A DNA stretch of 64,000 nucleotides from Thalassobius sp. I31.1. GTDB lineage: Bacteria > Pseudomonadota > Alphaproteobacteria > Rhodobacterales > Rhodobacteraceae. Below, one piece after another: positions 46,067 through 55,504 of the stretch. The stretch covers positions 248,001 through 312,000 of the forward strand of contig NZ_PWAA01000011.1 of assembly GCF_003031585.1 (NCBI RefSeq), given 5' to 3'. A program made the position numbers and the translations under genes. The notes beneath the pieces are model-generated. The model had not been told where the DNA came from and searched no databases. It saw nothing but the letters and a program-made list of their open reading frames with translations. Numbering within the stretch: the first letter of the stretch is position 1; each line of letters starts with the position of its first letter.

Positions 46067-46981
46067 TCAACTACAGTCCCAGGTCAGAACGGATTTCTGG
46101 AAATTTCGTTTGATGAGATCCTCACGACTGATCATCAGGTTTGCTTCCCCGGCGTCTCCGAGTTGTATATCATCGTCCCAGCCTAAATGAAGAAGGGTAC
46201 GATCCAACTTCTGGAACTTCTCGGACCAAACCCTGATATCTTCCTGTACGAAACGGGGATAACCACCCATCCAATGTGTTCCATAACTTTCTGAGATTTC
46301 GTCGGCACGTTCTTCCCAGGTGTCGATGATCCGGGCCACAGCATCGTTCTCTGGCAATCGGTTTTCGAGATAGACATCTCCTTCTTCATTGTAAGGCCAG
46401 ATGTAAGGATGCGCTATAGCAACGCCAGGTTCGAAATCCAGACATAGTCCGGTCTGGCGCGCACGGTTCGAAAAGAACTTTGTATGCCTGCTCTGCTTCT
46501 TGATCTCTTCGGGAATGTCCATCTTGGCATTTCCTGATGGCTCTGCGTCCCAACGAATAACGCGCTCACATTCACCGTCATCACCGACCATCTCAAACGA
46601 TGTGAATACCTGGAGAATGCCATTCTCAGGAAAACCTTCAAGTCCCCTGATTTCCGAGAAATCTACCTGCCCGAGAAACATCATCGGCCTGCCTGTCACC
46701 TGACTAACAGGCCAGTCACTTTCATCTTCAAAGCGCATCGGCGCACCGCCAATCCGACGGCCTCTCACCTTTTGGTTCCCAGCCTCACGAATGTGTATTC
46801 TGGCAAAAGGCAGGCAATCCTGTTCAAGCCTGTCCCAGAACGGTTTGACCTCATCCATGGTAATCCGGGGGGCCGCCTCAGCCTCCTGCCGCATCCGGGG
46901 ACCTGCAACAAGAATATTGTACAAAAATGCAAGAACGATAAAACAAACAAATAAACCTAGAGTATACATAGCTCTCTCCAT
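46067..46981 (-). CDS. DUF1963 (YwqG-like) protein with N-terminal membrane anchor
   Basis: A 304-residue protein. Residues ~6-26 are hydrophobic (YTLGLFVCFIVLAFLYNILV), a signal anchor. The body has the DUF1963/YwqG pattern: GRRIGGAPMRFEDESDWPVSQVTGRPMMFLGQVDFSEIRG, PENGILQVFTSFEMVGDDGECERVIRWD and, near the end, LLHLGWDDDIQLGDAGEANLMISREDLIKRNF. The family's biochemical role is unknown; it appears near polymorphic toxins and in scattered accessory loci. It is the third accessory gene after mnmA-derived sequence. An alternative start is 12 nt downstream (MYTLGLF). Confidence 0.8.
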   Translation of the reverse strand: MERAMYTLGLFVCFIVLAFLYNILVAGPRMRQEAEAAPRITMDEVKPFWDRLEQDCLPFARIHIREAGNQKVRGRRIGGAPMRFEDESDWPVSQVTGRPMMFLGQVDFSEIRGLEGFPENGILQVFTSFEMVGDDGECERVIRWDAEPSGNAKMDIPEEIKKQSRHTKFFSNRARQTGLCLDFEPGVAIAHPYIWPYNEEGDVYLENRLPENDAVARIIDTWEERADEISESYGTHWMGGYPRFVQEDIRVWSEKFQKLDRTLLHLGWDDDIQLGDAGEANLMISREDLIKRNFQKSVLTWDCS

Positions 46982-47005
46982 GTCTAATAAGCTTAAATCT
47001 GTGCC

Positions 47006-47026
47006 GGATCACCGGAAGGGTGATCC
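47006..47026. other. Perfect hairpin downstream of the AhpD-like gene
   Basis: GGATCACC / GGTGATCC with a GGAAG loop, between the AhpD-like gene's stop and the DUF1963 gene's start. Without a U-run on either side it is not a clear terminator. Confidence 0.35.
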
Positions 47027-47068
47027 ACTTACTCAAAATATTAGCAAATCCTGCACCAAACAACCCTC

Positions 47069-47614
47069 CTAAGCAGAACCACCATCCAGCGGCTCTTCCG
47101 CTTCGATCTGCAGGGCATCATTAAAACGATTGAAGGCGCCGATCAGGGTGATGCGCCAGGTCAGTTCAACAATCTGGCCGTCGTCAAACCACGCCCGCAA
47201 ATCAGAAACCTCAGCGTCGCGCATCCGGCCGGATCGTTCCGTCACGGCCCGCGCGTAGCGCACGATGGCTTTGTCACAGGCATCCAGTTCGGGGTGATCC
47301 TCGACCTCCAGCAACCGTGCGCTGCCTTCAGGACTGATCCCTGTAACCGTCAGCGATGGCACATGATGGGACAGACAATAATCACAGGCGTTTAATTGCG
47401 ACACCGTGACCATGGCCAGTTCAATCACCCGGCGCGACAGCCGGGTTTCGGCCCGCATATTCACAAGCATCTCTGTCACCTGATGCAGCACCACCGGACT
47501 GTGCGCCGCGATACCGGCCCAGTTCCCGAAAGGTCCATAGGCTTCAAGCGCCGCACAGTCATCCTGTGTGGCCGGGTTCATATCCTTAAAAGACAGCGGG
47601 GGAATGCGACTCAT
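47069..47614 (-). CDS. Carboxymuconolactone decarboxylase / AhpD-like protein
   Basis: A 181-residue protein of the CMD superfamily. The redox motif CxxCxxxH is present as NACDYCLSHHVPSL, preceded by ETRLSRRVIELAMVTVSQL and followed by the second half (DAEVSDLRAWFDDGQIVELTWRITLIGAFNRFNDALQIEAE). Such proteins act as alkylhydroperoxidase-like reductases or peroxidase partners; a true decarboxylase lacks the CxxC. It stands alone between the accessory cassettes and lpxB; it may mark the far edge of the inserted region. Confidence 0.88.
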   Translation of the reverse strand: MSRIPPLSFKDMNPATQDDCAALEAYGPFGNWAGIAAHSPVVLHQVTEMLVNMRAETRLSRRVIELAMVTVSQLNACDYCLSHHVPSLTVTGISPEGSARLLEVEDHPELDACDKAIVRYARAVTERSGRMRDAEVSDLRAWFDDGQIVELTWRITLIGAFNRFNDALQIEAEEPLDGGSA

Positions 47615-47690
47615 GGTGACCTCAGGTTATATTGGCCTGCCGAACCTAACCCGGTGCTGTGATGGGCGAAATACACGCTTTCGTGTCAGA

Positions 47691-48836
47691 TCATTTACGA
47701 TCGAGAACAGATCGCGCGGCCCGCAGGCCAGGGGCTTCTGACCCGCGACCGAGACGTTTCATCGTCAGGGACATCGCTTGTTTCTGGGCGCTTGGGTCGC
47801 TCAGCAGTGCCTCGACAGCCGGGACAATCGCAGCAGCAGTACAGTTTTCACCCAGAAATTCCGGCACAGTGCGGGTTTCAGACACGAGGTTCACCAATGT
47901 CACTGTGTCGATCTTTAACATGCGTTTGATCAGCTTGCGGGACAGCCAGTTCATGTCATAGGCGATCACCATGGGCGTGTCATTGGCCGCCAGTTCCAGC
48001 GAAACCGTACCCGAGGCCGCAAGCGCCAGATCGGCGCGGGCAAAGGCGGCGCGCTTAGATGCTTTGTCAGACGGATCAATCACCAGGGGCGCGGCACCGG
48101 TAGGCCAGTCCTCAGTCTCTGTATAGATCAGATCACTGACAGGGCCAGGGGCTACGGGCAGAATGAAGCGCATATCGGGGTGATCGGTTGACAGCGCCTC
48201 AGCCACTTCACGCAGGACAGGCAGCATGCGCGTGACCTCGCCCATGCGGGATCCGGGCAGAAGCAGCATGATCTTCTGATCTGGTGTGATGTGGTAAGTG
48301 TCAGTGAAGGCAGTGATTTCATCCACAGTCGCCAGAGGTTCTGCCACCACAGGATGCCCGACAAAATCACATGTCATGCCCGCGGCCTGCATATAAGGCG
48401 GTTCAAACGGCAACAGCGCCAGCACGTGATCAATATGTTTCGCCATTTTCGCCGCACGTCCTTCGCGCCAGGCCCAGACAGACGGCGCAACATAATGCAC
48501 GGTGGGGATGTCGCTGGCGGCTTTCACGATCTTCGCCACACGCAGGCAGAAATCCGGACTGTCGATTGAGACAATCACATCGGGTTGCCAGGCCAGCGCG
48601 GCTTCGGCCACCTCGCGGATGCGGCGTTTCAGGTGGAAATACTTCGGGGCTACCTCGGCGATACCCATGACGGACAGCTCATGCATGGGGAACTGGCTGA
48701 CCAGCCCCTGCCCGCCCATCAGATCGCCGCCGACACCGCGAAATTCAATATCCGGCACAAGCGAGATCAGCCCTTCCATCAGTGCCGCGCCCAGCTTATC
48801 GCCCGAGGCTTCGCCTGCGATCAGGAAGACCTTCAC
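47691..48836 (-). CDS. lpxB: Lipid-A-disaccharide synthase
   Basis: A 381-residue GT19 glycosyltransferase joining UDP-2,3-diacylglucosamine and lipid X. FLIAGEASGDKLGAALMEGL at the N-terminus, FRGVGGDLMGGQGL, HYVAPSVWAWREGRAAKMAKHIDHVLALLPFEPPYMQAAG, FVGHPVVAEPL, MLLLPGSRMGEVTRMLPVL and ALAASGTVSLELAANDTPMVIAY are all family blocks. The start overlaps the lpxI stop by 4 nt. It is the last gene of the envelope cluster on this strand. Confidence 0.97.
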   Translation of the reverse strand: MKVFLIAGEASGDKLGAALMEGLISLVPDIEFRGVGGDLMGGQGLVSQFPMHELSVMGIAEVAPKYFHLKRRIREVAEAALAWQPDVIVSIDSPDFCLRVAKIVKAASDIPTVHYVAPSVWAWREGRAAKMAKHIDHVLALLPFEPPYMQAAGMTCDFVGHPVVAEPLATVDEITAFTDTYHITPDQKIMLLLPGSRMGEVTRMLPVLREVAEALSTDHPDMRFILPVAPGPVSDLIYTETEDWPTGAAPLVIDPSDKASKRAAFARADLALAASGTVSLELAANDTPMVIAYDMNWLSRKLIKRMLKIDTVTLVNLVSETRTVPEFLGENCTAAAIVPAVEALLSDPSAQKQAMSLTMKRLGRGSEAPGLRAARSVLDRK

Positions 48837-49642
48837 TGATCCGTCTCCCGCAGCCAGAGGAACAACCCGGCCTCATCACAGGCCCGGACCACAGTTTCAA
48901 AACCCGGCACCATGACGCCACCGGCCTCAAGGACCAGGCCCTTCAGCCCGGCAGCGGCAGCGTTTTCAACCGTGTTCAGGCCAATCACCGGCAGATCAAT
49001 GCGACGGTCCTGATTGGGTTTGGGGGCTTTATACAGGATACCACCAGGCACGACCCGTTCCTGGTCAGATGCAAGTGATCGCAGCATCCAGTCGGTGCCT
49101 GGCTGGGCTTCGATCGCCTGGGCCTGACCACGCGCAACCACACAGCTTTGCCCGACATCTGCCACGCCCATAGCCGCAACAATCGCCTGACCGCGTGCTG
49201 CGTCCTTTTTGTGATGCTCTGTCGGCTGGGTTTTCGTGGCAATCCCCGCAGGTGGCAGCAGATCCGGCAGGATTTCATGTGCACCCTGCATCTTAAACCC
49301 GGTCTTCTCGAAGATATCCAGAACCGCGCGCAATGCCCCGTCGTCACCAGCCTGCATCGCCTGCATAATCACAGGCACAAGCGGCATGGTGTTGGCGTCA
49401 ATCTTTGAAGGACCAAGCGCAGGCCGCGCGACAGAGCCAACAAAACAAACGTCTGTTACGCCTGCTTCGCCCAGTTCAATCAGGAATGTGCCAAGGGTTT
49501 CGACCCGAAAGGTCAGATCTACGTCCAGCTCAGCCGGCGCAAACCCTTCAAGTGCAGCGATCAGAGGCTTGCGCCCCTGATCAGTCAGGTGTTTCGCCAG
49601 CAATCCGGGCAGATCGCCCTGCCCTGCAATCAGTGCAAACAT
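48833..49642 (-). CDS. lpxI: UDP-2,3-diacylglucosamine pyrophosphatase LpxI
   Basis: A 269-residue enzyme that makes lipid X (2,3-diacylglucosamine 1-phosphate), replacing LpxH in alphaproteobacteria. MFALIAGQGDLPGLLAKHL at the N-terminus, DVCFVGSVARPALGPSKID, DDGALRAVLDIFEKTGFKMQGAHEILPDLL, VGQSCVVARGQAQAIEAQPGTDWML and VIGLNTVENAAAAGLKGLVLEAGGVMV, the DUF1009 pattern. Located between lpxA and lpxB and overlapping the latter by 4 nt, which agrees with the order of the pathway. Confidence 0.96.
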   Translation of the reverse strand: MFALIAGQGDLPGLLAKHLTDQGRKPLIAALEGFAPAELDVDLTFRVETLGTFLIELGEAGVTDVCFVGSVARPALGPSKIDANTMPLVPVIMQAMQAGDDGALRAVLDIFEKTGFKMQGAHEILPDLLPPAGIATKTQPTEHHKKDAARGQAIVAAMGVADVGQSCVVARGQAQAIEAQPGTDWMLRSLASDQERVVPGGILYKAPKPNQDRRIDLPVIGLNTVENAAAAGLKGLVLEAGGVMVPGFETVVRACDEAGLFLWLRETDQ

Positions 49643-49645
49643 GCC

Positions 49646-50443
49646 CTACTCCGGTGTCAGGAAAGAACGATCCGAACTGCCCGTAACAAAGGCCACGATA
49701 TCCTGCACATATTCGCTGTCACTTTCTTCGCCCAGACGGCGGGTGCGATCCTGGAAGGTGCCTTCGCCCTGTGCCATCATCTGATAAGCCGCGCGCAGCG
49801 CCGTGATATCCGCACGTGACACGCCTTTGCGTTTCAGGCCAACAAGGTTCAGCCCGTGCAGATGCCCGCGTGGCGCCTGGACCAGACCATAGGGAATGAC
49901 ATCATTTGTCACCATGGACACAGCGCCAATGATCGCGCCTTTGCCGATGCGCACGAACTGATGCACGCCGGACAGGCCACCAACGATCACGTTGTCATCA
50001 ATGATGCAGTGACCGGCCACAGAGGCATTGTTCACAAGGATCACATGATTGCCGATATGCACATCATGCGCCACGTGACAGTTGGCCATGAACAGCCCGT
50101 CATCACCGATTTTGGTAACACCGCCACCGCCTTCTGTGCCGGTGTTCATGGTCACACCTTCACGAATACGGTTGCGATCCCCAATGACCAGAGTGCTGTC
50201 TTCGCCGCCGAACTTCAGATCCTGTGGAATTTCACCGATGGATGCGAAAGGAAAGATTTCACAATCCTCGCCAATCGTTGTCCGGCCCGTCACCACCACA
50301 TGCGAACGCAGCTCTGTCCGGGCGCCAATTTTTACGTTGGGGCCAACAGTGCAGAAAGGTCCGATCTTTGCGCCTTCACCGATCTCCGCGCCCTCTTCCA
50401 CAAGGGCCATCGGATGGATCACAGCGCTTTGCGCAATGCTCAT
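49646..50443 (-). CDS. lpxA: UDP-N-acetylglucosamine acyltransferase LpxA
   Basis: A 265-residue left-handed β-helix acyltransferase, first step of lipid A synthesis. Hexapeptide repeats run through the N-terminal two thirds ([31 protein letters not shown]...). The catalytic His lies in [15 protein letters not shown], followed by [39 protein letters not shown] and the C-terminal helix [25 protein letters not shown]. The start overlaps the fabZ stop by 4 nt, so fabZ-lpxA are coupled. The family length is ~260. Confidence 0.97.
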   Translation of the reverse strand: MSIAQSAVIHPMALVEEGAEIGEGAKIGPFCTVGPNVKIGARTELRSHVVVTGRTTIGEDCEIFPFASIGEIPQDLKFGGEDSTLVIGDRNRIREGVTMNTGTEGGGGVTKIGDDGLFMANCHVAHDVHIGNHVILVNNASVAGHCIIDDNVIVGGLSGVHQFVRIGKGAIIGAVSMVTNDVIPYGLVQAPRGHLHGLNLVGLKRKGVSRADITALRAAYQMMAQGEGTFQDRTRRLGEESDSEYVQDIVAFVTGSSDRSFLTPE

Positions 50444-50904
50444 TTAGGTTCATCCAGCAGATCAATCATCGCAGCGAATTCAGCAGAACAGACAACTTTG
50501 CCTTCCACTTTACCATCGGCACGGAATTTCCAGATTTTTGTGCCCGCGCGGATCACTTCCACATGCAGTTCAAGCACATCGCCCGGCACAACTTTACCGC
50601 GGAACTTACATTTATCCACGGACATGAAATAGACCAGCAGATCACGGTCAATCAGATCCAGCGTCACGCCAACCATCACAGCCGCAGTCTGGGCCATGGA
50701 TTCAATAATTGTAACACCAGGCATGATAGGCGCGCCTGGGAAGTGGCCCTGGAAGTGCGGCTCATTGTAGGTCACGTTTTTGATGCCCACAGCGCTTTCA
50801 CTGGGCACAATGTCACGTACTTTGTCGATCAGAAGAAACGGGTAACGATGCGGAATGATCCGCTGAATGATGTCGAGATCGGCTTCGGTAATCTTATCGG
50901 ACAT
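50440..50904 (-). CDS. fabZ: 3-hydroxyacyl-ACP dehydratase FabZ
   Basis: A 154-residue hotdog dehydratase for unsaturated and saturated fatty acid elongation. [17 protein letters not shown] with the catalytic His, [34 protein letters not shown] with the catalytic Glu, and [31 protein letters not shown] are exact family blocks. Encoded directly before lpxA, the enzymes using the same 3-hydroxyacyl-ACP substrate. The 103-bp spacer to skp probably holds a promoter (GGAAAAACAAT precedes the ATG on the minus strand). Confidence 0.97.
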   Translation of the reverse strand: MSDKITEADLDIIQRIIPHRYPFLLIDKVRDIVPSESAVGIKNVTYNEPHFQGHFPGAPIMPGVTIIESMAQTAAVMVGVTLDLIDRDLLVYFMSVDKCKFRGKVVPGDVLELHVEVIRAGTKIWKFRADGKVEGKVVCSAEFAAMIDLLDEPK

Positions 50905-51007
50905 TGTTTTTCCTTCTTTGTCTCAGCCCCGGCACAGCCGGATTAACTGTGAATAGCGTTTCAGGTCCTGGCAAACAAGTTCCCATAAGGAAGGCCGTGA
51001 TAAAAAC

Positions 51008-51676
51008 CTAGTTTTCGGTGGTTTCCGGGGGAATAACCTGCAGGAACATATTCGGAATATTACCCCCAGAGTAGACCTGATCAATCAGAGCAATAGCATC
51101 GGTTGTGATATCAATATCCTGCACAACCAGGAACACCTGGCTGCGTTCAATGACAGCAAGCCCACCGCGATCCCGCGCGACCTGCGCCACCAGCGGCAGG
51201 GAAATCGTCACAAAACGGTTCAGGATTTCTTCCCGCCGCCGCACAAGTGTACGAAGTTTCAGATCCTGTTCTTGCCGGATCCGCTGAACTTTCTCGTCAA
51301 AAGCAGATGCCAGAACAGAGAAGGCCTCAGGCTCCGTCTGCCCCCGCAGCGTCACAAGCTCATTTTCTTCGGTCGTCAGCGCGTCAAAGATCTGCTGATT
51401 TTCTGTCTGCAGCGCATCGCGTTCCCCCGTCAGTATCGCTTCAAGGGCAATGCCCAGCTGGCTGCGCTGATAAAGCTGGTCGCGTTCAATCGTCAAAAGC
51501 GTTGAAAACGTTTGAAACTCTTCTGTACTTGCCTCACCCGACAAGTTGGCATCCGTATTCTCCTGGGCCCGCAGTGCGGGTGTTGCAACGGTGAACACAG
51601 AAAGACAGATCAGGGCTTTCAGCCCCACAGGCAGAAGTGCAAAGCCCCTGCCTATGGTATTTTGCACAGCCGTCAT
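51008..51676 (-). CDS. OmpH/Skp family periplasmic chaperone
   Basis: A 222-residue exported protein, signal peptide to ~ATPALRA. The mature part is a long α-helical hairpin of heptad character (QTFSTLLTIERDQLYQRSQLGIALEAILTGERDALQTENQQIFDALTTEENELVTLRGQ...EKVQRIRQEQDLKLRTLVRRREEILNRF) followed by LVAQVARDRGGLAVIERSQVFLVVQDIDITTDAIALID, the OmpH/Skp C-terminal strand region. It delivers outer-membrane proteins to the Bam complex. It follows bamA with 4 nt between stop and start, so co-expressed. Confidence 0.88.
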   Translation of the reverse strand: MTAVQNTIGRGFALLPVGLKALICLSVFTVATPALRAQENTDANLSGEASTEEFQTFSTLLTIERDQLYQRSQLGIALEAILTGERDALQTENQQIFDALTTEENELVTLRGQTEPEAFSVLASAFDEKVQRIRQEQDLKLRTLVRRREEILNRFVTISLPLVAQVARDRGGLAVIERSQVFLVVQDIDITTDAIALIDQVYSGGNIPNMFLQVIPPETTEN

Positions 51677-51680
51677 CCGA

Positions 51681-54026
51681 TCAGAACTGGGTCGAGATCG
51701 TCAGATCAAAGCTGCGGGTATCATCGTTCGCTTCTTCTTTCAGAGGCTGCGAGAAGTTAAACCGCAACGGGCCAAGCGGCGTATCCCAGAAGATGGAGAA
51801 GCCAACGGTCGCGCGTAGTGCGAAATCATCATCAATAAACCCACCATGACCATTGTTGTTATCATCCAGGCCCCAAACAGACCCCGCATCCAGGAACAGC
51901 CCCCCGGTAATGCCGTATTCCTCCGGCAGGCCCAGTGGGAAATCCGCTTCAAGACGGGCATAGGCATAATAATTCCCGCCCAAATGGTCACCATCATCGT
52001 AAGGTCCGATCCCATTGGACGAGAAACCACGCAGCTGACTGCTGCTATGACGGAAGCGATCCAAAACAGTGCTGTTCGTATCTCCAAGAGAATGATGGAT
52101 ACCGCCTTCCAGAATACCACGAAGGGTCACATCGCCATTCCAGGCTTTTGTCTCAGCCCCAAGCAATGCTGTTGTGCGAATGTATTCCGCATCGCCGCCA
52201 AGGCCTGCGAACTCCTGCCCAAAGCGCAGAACAACGCCTGCATCCGGGTTCAGGCCGGTGCGCCGGGTGTCAAAACTGTAGTTATAACCGATAGCAGAGG
52301 TCGTCTGCGTCTCCAGGTTCTCATCGTTAATCAGAAGCTGACTTGCAGTGGCATTATCAACATCAAAAACCTTATTCTGCTCAAGCGTATAGTAAACCCG
52401 CAGACGGCCATTCTGACTGACCGGGAAGGTCAGAGACGGCGTAAAGTTGATGCGACGCGTATCAAAAGTCGCGTTATCACTGTCGGTGGTAACATAGCCA
52501 AGGTCGAGACCAAAGGCCAGGTCACGACCCAGCAGGTTGGGTTCGACAAAGCGGAAGGTACCGGACTGGCTGCTGGAAGCTGTGTTCAAATCCACCCCGA
52601 TGGTCTGACCACGCCCTAGGAAGTTGCGTTCAGAGAAACCGATTGTGAAAGCCGCACCATTGTCAGCAGAATAGCTGGCTCCGAAGGAAAGCGAACCTGT
52701 TGGCTGCTCTTCTACATCCACGTCAATCACAACCTGGTCCGGGGATGATCCTTCGCGCGCATTCACATCCGCATTTGAGAAATACCCAAGGGCACGCACA
52801 CGTTCCGCAGATTCACGGATTTCACGTGGGTTGAACGGGTCTCCTTCCACAACGCGGAAACGGTTGCGTACAACACGGTCAAGCGTGGTGTTGTTGCCCT
52901 CAATATCAATGCGTTCCACAAAGACGCGCGCCCCACGTGTGAGAACATATTCGACATCCAGGGTCAGGTCGGCGTCATTGCGGGTGACACGTGGTTCAAC
53001 CCGGACAAAATCAATCTCTTCACGGATCGCCAGACGTTCCAGACGCGCGATGTTTTCTTCAATCAGCGACGGCGAATAAATCGCACCACTGCGCATCCGC
53101 ACTTCATCCATGAACAGATCCGGGTCGGCTTCTTCCAGATCCGACACCACGGTTACTTCGCCCACGCGGAACTGCTGCCCTTCGCGAATGTTGAAAGTCA
53201 CAAGGAAACCATCACGCGCACGCACAAGTTCAGAGTTCACTGAAAGCGTTTCAAAATCCACATAGCCACGGGACAGGTAGAAATCGCGCAGAACCTGCTT
53301 ATCGAATTCAACCCGGTCCGCAATGAAACTGTCGGAACGGATCAGTTCCCGGAAGATGCCGGCCTGTTTGGTTTCCAGAACACGACGCAGACGCCGTTCA
53401 GAAAACGCACGGTTGCCAACAAAGCTGAGACGTTCAACCTCAACCACCCGGCCCTCTGTGATTTCAAACACCAGATCAACGCGGTTGTTTGACCGGCGAA
53501 TGATCTTTGGTTCAACTGTCGCCGCCAGACGTCCGGCTGCGCTGTAAACTTCGGTAATGGTCTGCGCATCGGCTTCCGCAACGGCCGGGCTGAACACGCG
53601 GCGTGGCTGGCTTTGCAATGCGGCCATCAGGTCTTCGTCTTTCAGGCGACGGTTGCCTTCAATGCTGATCCGGTTGACTGTCGGGAATTCCACGACGCGG
53701 ATAACCAGCTGATTGCCTTGTGGAATGATTTCAACGCTTTCAAACAGCCCGCTGGCCAGAATACGCTGATAAGCATCGTTCAGTTCAGCCGCAGAAACAC
53801 GTTCGCCCCGGCCGATTCCGGCGTAGGTCAGAATGGTGCCGCTTTCAATGCGCTGGTTCCCGGTAATTTCAACCGTGGAAAAACGATACTGCTGGGCATA
53901 CGCCACATCAGGAACCACCACAGAAGCAGTTGATGCCAAAAGGAAAAAGCCAATCGTTGCAGGCAGGATACGGCCCGAAACAATGGATTTCCGGCCAGAA
54001 GCAGAAGTATTGGAAAAGCAGCTCAT
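51681..54026 (-). CDS. bamA: Outer membrane protein assembly factor BamA
   Basis: A 781-residue Omp85 protein. Signal peptide to VAYAQQ; five POTRA domains (starting YRFSTVEITGNQRIESGTILTYAGIGRG; ending FNPREIRESAERVRALGYFSNADVN); then a 16-strand barrel with NFLGRGQTIGVDLN, the conserved LRGFSSNGIGP (VRGF-type) lid-lock motif, and the C-terminal strand ending in Phe (SFDLTISTQF). It folds and inserts other outer-membrane proteins. First gene of the rightmost part of the envelope cluster, after rseP and before skp. Confidence 0.97.
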   Translation of the reverse strand: MSCFSNTSASGRKSIVSGRILPATIGFFLLASTASVVVPDVAYAQQYRFSTVEITGNQRIESGTILTYAGIGRGERVSAAELNDAYQRILASGLFESVEIIPQGNQLVIRVVEFPTVNRISIEGNRRLKDEDLMAALQSQPRRVFSPAVAEADAQTITEVYSAAGRLAATVEPKIIRRSNNRVDLVFEITEGRVVEVERLSFVGNRAFSERRLRRVLETKQAGIFRELIRSDSFIADRVEFDKQVLRDFYLSRGYVDFETLSVNSELVRARDGFLVTFNIREGQQFRVGEVTVVSDLEEADPDLFMDEVRMRSGAIYSPSLIEENIARLERLAIREEIDFVRVEPRVTRNDADLTLDVEYVLTRGARVFVERIDIEGNNTTLDRVVRNRFRVVEGDPFNPREIRESAERVRALGYFSNADVNAREGSSPDQVVIDVDVEEQPTGSLSFGASYSADNGAAFTIGFSERNFLGRGQTIGVDLNTASSSQSGTFRFVEPNLLGRDLAFGLDLGYVTTDSDNATFDTRRINFTPSLTFPVSQNGRLRVYYTLEQNKVFDVDNATASQLLINDENLETQTTSAIGYNYSFDTRRTGLNPDAGVVLRFGQEFAGLGGDAEYIRTTALLGAETKAWNGDVTLRGILEGGIHHSLGDTNSTVLDRFRHSSSQLRGFSSNGIGPYDDGDHLGGNYYAYARLEADFPLGLPEEYGITGGLFLDAGSVWGLDDNNNGHGGFIDDDFALRATVGFSIFWDTPLGPLRFNFSQPLKEEANDDTRSFDLTISTQF

Positions 54027-54145
54027 CGGGTCCCCGTCCGTGAAAAATTCTTAACCCTGAGTAACGGCTGCACCCGGGCTTGTCAAAAGCCAGTCACCCC
54101 GCTTTGCAAGATTCCGCAGGGTGCTGGATTTTGGTGTTACTCTGA

Positions 54146-55489
54146 TCAGTTACAGAAGAAATCACCGCTGGTGGCAAAAAGCATCAGCGACAGCATGATT
54201 GTCAGGCCGAGCGTCATCAGAATGCGCAGGGCTTTCTCACCCGGCGGCTTGCCGGTGACAGCTTCATACGCAAAGAAAACAAGGTGTCCGCCATCAAGGA
54301 TTGGGATCGGGAAGAGGTTCAGCAATCCAACCGCCGTCGACAGCAGCGCAATGATACGAATGAAATCAGCAAGACCAACTTCAGCAAAGGCGGACACATT
54401 CTGCGCCATGCCAACGGGACCATTCAGATTACAGGTGCTGATCGTGCCAACAAAGATGTGGTAAATGCCTTCCACACTGCCACTGATAATCCCCCAGGTC
54501 TGGGTCACAGCGCCACTGGCACTGTTCCAGATCCCAGCCCCTTCGGTCGCTGGCGTGAAAAGCACCCCGCCACTCAGGCCGATCTGCCAGCGTTTTTCAA
54601 AGGTGCCATCTTCCAGCTGGTGATCACGTTCGCGCGCAGCCAGTGTCACGCTGATCATTTCACCAGCCCGCCAGACATCCATCGTCACAGGTTTGCCCTC
54701 TGACGCCAGAATGATCTGACGCATCTGATCGAAGCTGGCGACAGGTTGTCCGTCAACCGCCGTCACAACATCATCAATCTGCATGCCCGCATCCCGGGCG
54801 GCAGATCGTGCTGCAACCATAGAAACAGCGGGCGGCGACAGATGTGGTGCCTGAACGATCACACGTTCGCCATCGCGGCTGACGGTGTAATCCAGAAGAT
54901 TGTCACCTGGCAGTGCATCAACAAAATCACGATAGGCTTTGGCGTCCTGCGGCAACAGCTGACCGTTGATTTCCAGGATCTGGTCCCCGACCTGCAGCGC
55001 ACTTTCTGTCTGCGGATAGTCGCGGATATTGCCCACGGTCAGCGGATCAACGGCCTTCCCCATGAAGAGGAAAAACAAAAAGAACACCAGCATGGACAGG
55101 ATAAAGTTAAAGACCGGTCCCGCAACAACCGTTGCGGCGCGTGCCCAAAGCGGTGCACCATGCATGGTCCGGCGCAGCTCTTCCGGGGACAGCTCAGCCA
55201 TTGCCTCATCATCTTTTCCGGCAGAGGCCGCATCCGCGTCGCCTGCGAATTTCACATAGCCCCCCAGTGGCAGCGCTGCGATCTGCCATTGCGTACCATG
55301 TTTGTCGGTTCGCGCGTAAATCACCGGACCAAAGCCCAGCGAAAACACATCCGCATGAATGCCGGACCAACGCCCGACAATATAGTGCCCGTATTCATGC
55401 ACGGCCACGATCACAGAAAGCGCGATGATGAAAATCACGGCGGTCCAGACACCACCCCCAAGGGTGTTAAACAGGGACATAAATTCCAA
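54146..55489 (-). CDS. rseP: Site-2 zinc metalloprotease RseP
   Basis: A 447-residue inner-membrane protease for regulated intramembrane proteolysis. Zinc motif HEYGH in VIVAVHEYGHYIVGRWSGIHADVFSLGFGPVIY; second catalytic segment LFPIPILDGGHLVFFAYEAVTGKPPGEKALR with the LDG motif; one clear central PDZ domain (VGDQILEINGQLL; AAGRDAGMQIDDVVTAVDGQPVASFDQM). Membrane helices lie at both ends. It follows dxr, as in many alphaproteobacteria. Its substrate is likely an anti-sigma factor not in the window. Confidence 0.96.
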   Translation of the reverse strand: MEFMSLFNTLGGGVWTAVIFIIALSVIVAVHEYGHYIVGRWSGIHADVFSLGFGPVIYARTDKHGTQWQIAALPLGGYVKFAGDADAASAGKDDEAMAELSPEELRRTMHGAPLWARAATVVAGPVFNFILSMLVFFLFFLFMGKAVDPLTVGNIRDYPQTESALQVGDQILEINGQLLPQDAKAYRDFVDALPGDNLLDYTVSRDGERVIVQAPHLSPPAVSMVAARSAARDAGMQIDDVVTAVDGQPVASFDQMRQIILASEGKPVTMDVWRAGEMISVTLAARERDHQLEDGTFEKRWQIGLSGGVLFTPATEGAGIWNSASGAVTQTWGIISGSVEGIYHIFVGTISTCNLNGPVGMAQNVSAFAEVGLADFIRIIALLSTAVGLLNLFPIPILDGGHLVFFAYEAVTGKPPGEKALRILMTLGLTIMLSLMLFATSGDFFCN

Positions 55490-55504
55490 GGAGCAGGCCT
55501 TTCG

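Noticed and set aside
45959-46186. Open frame on the plus strand through mnmA tail copy 3, ~75 codons
   Set aside because: Only its middle has similarity (to the MnmA C-terminus); it starts with TTG without a binding site and runs into the antisense of the DUF1963 gene, so it is a remnant, not a gene.
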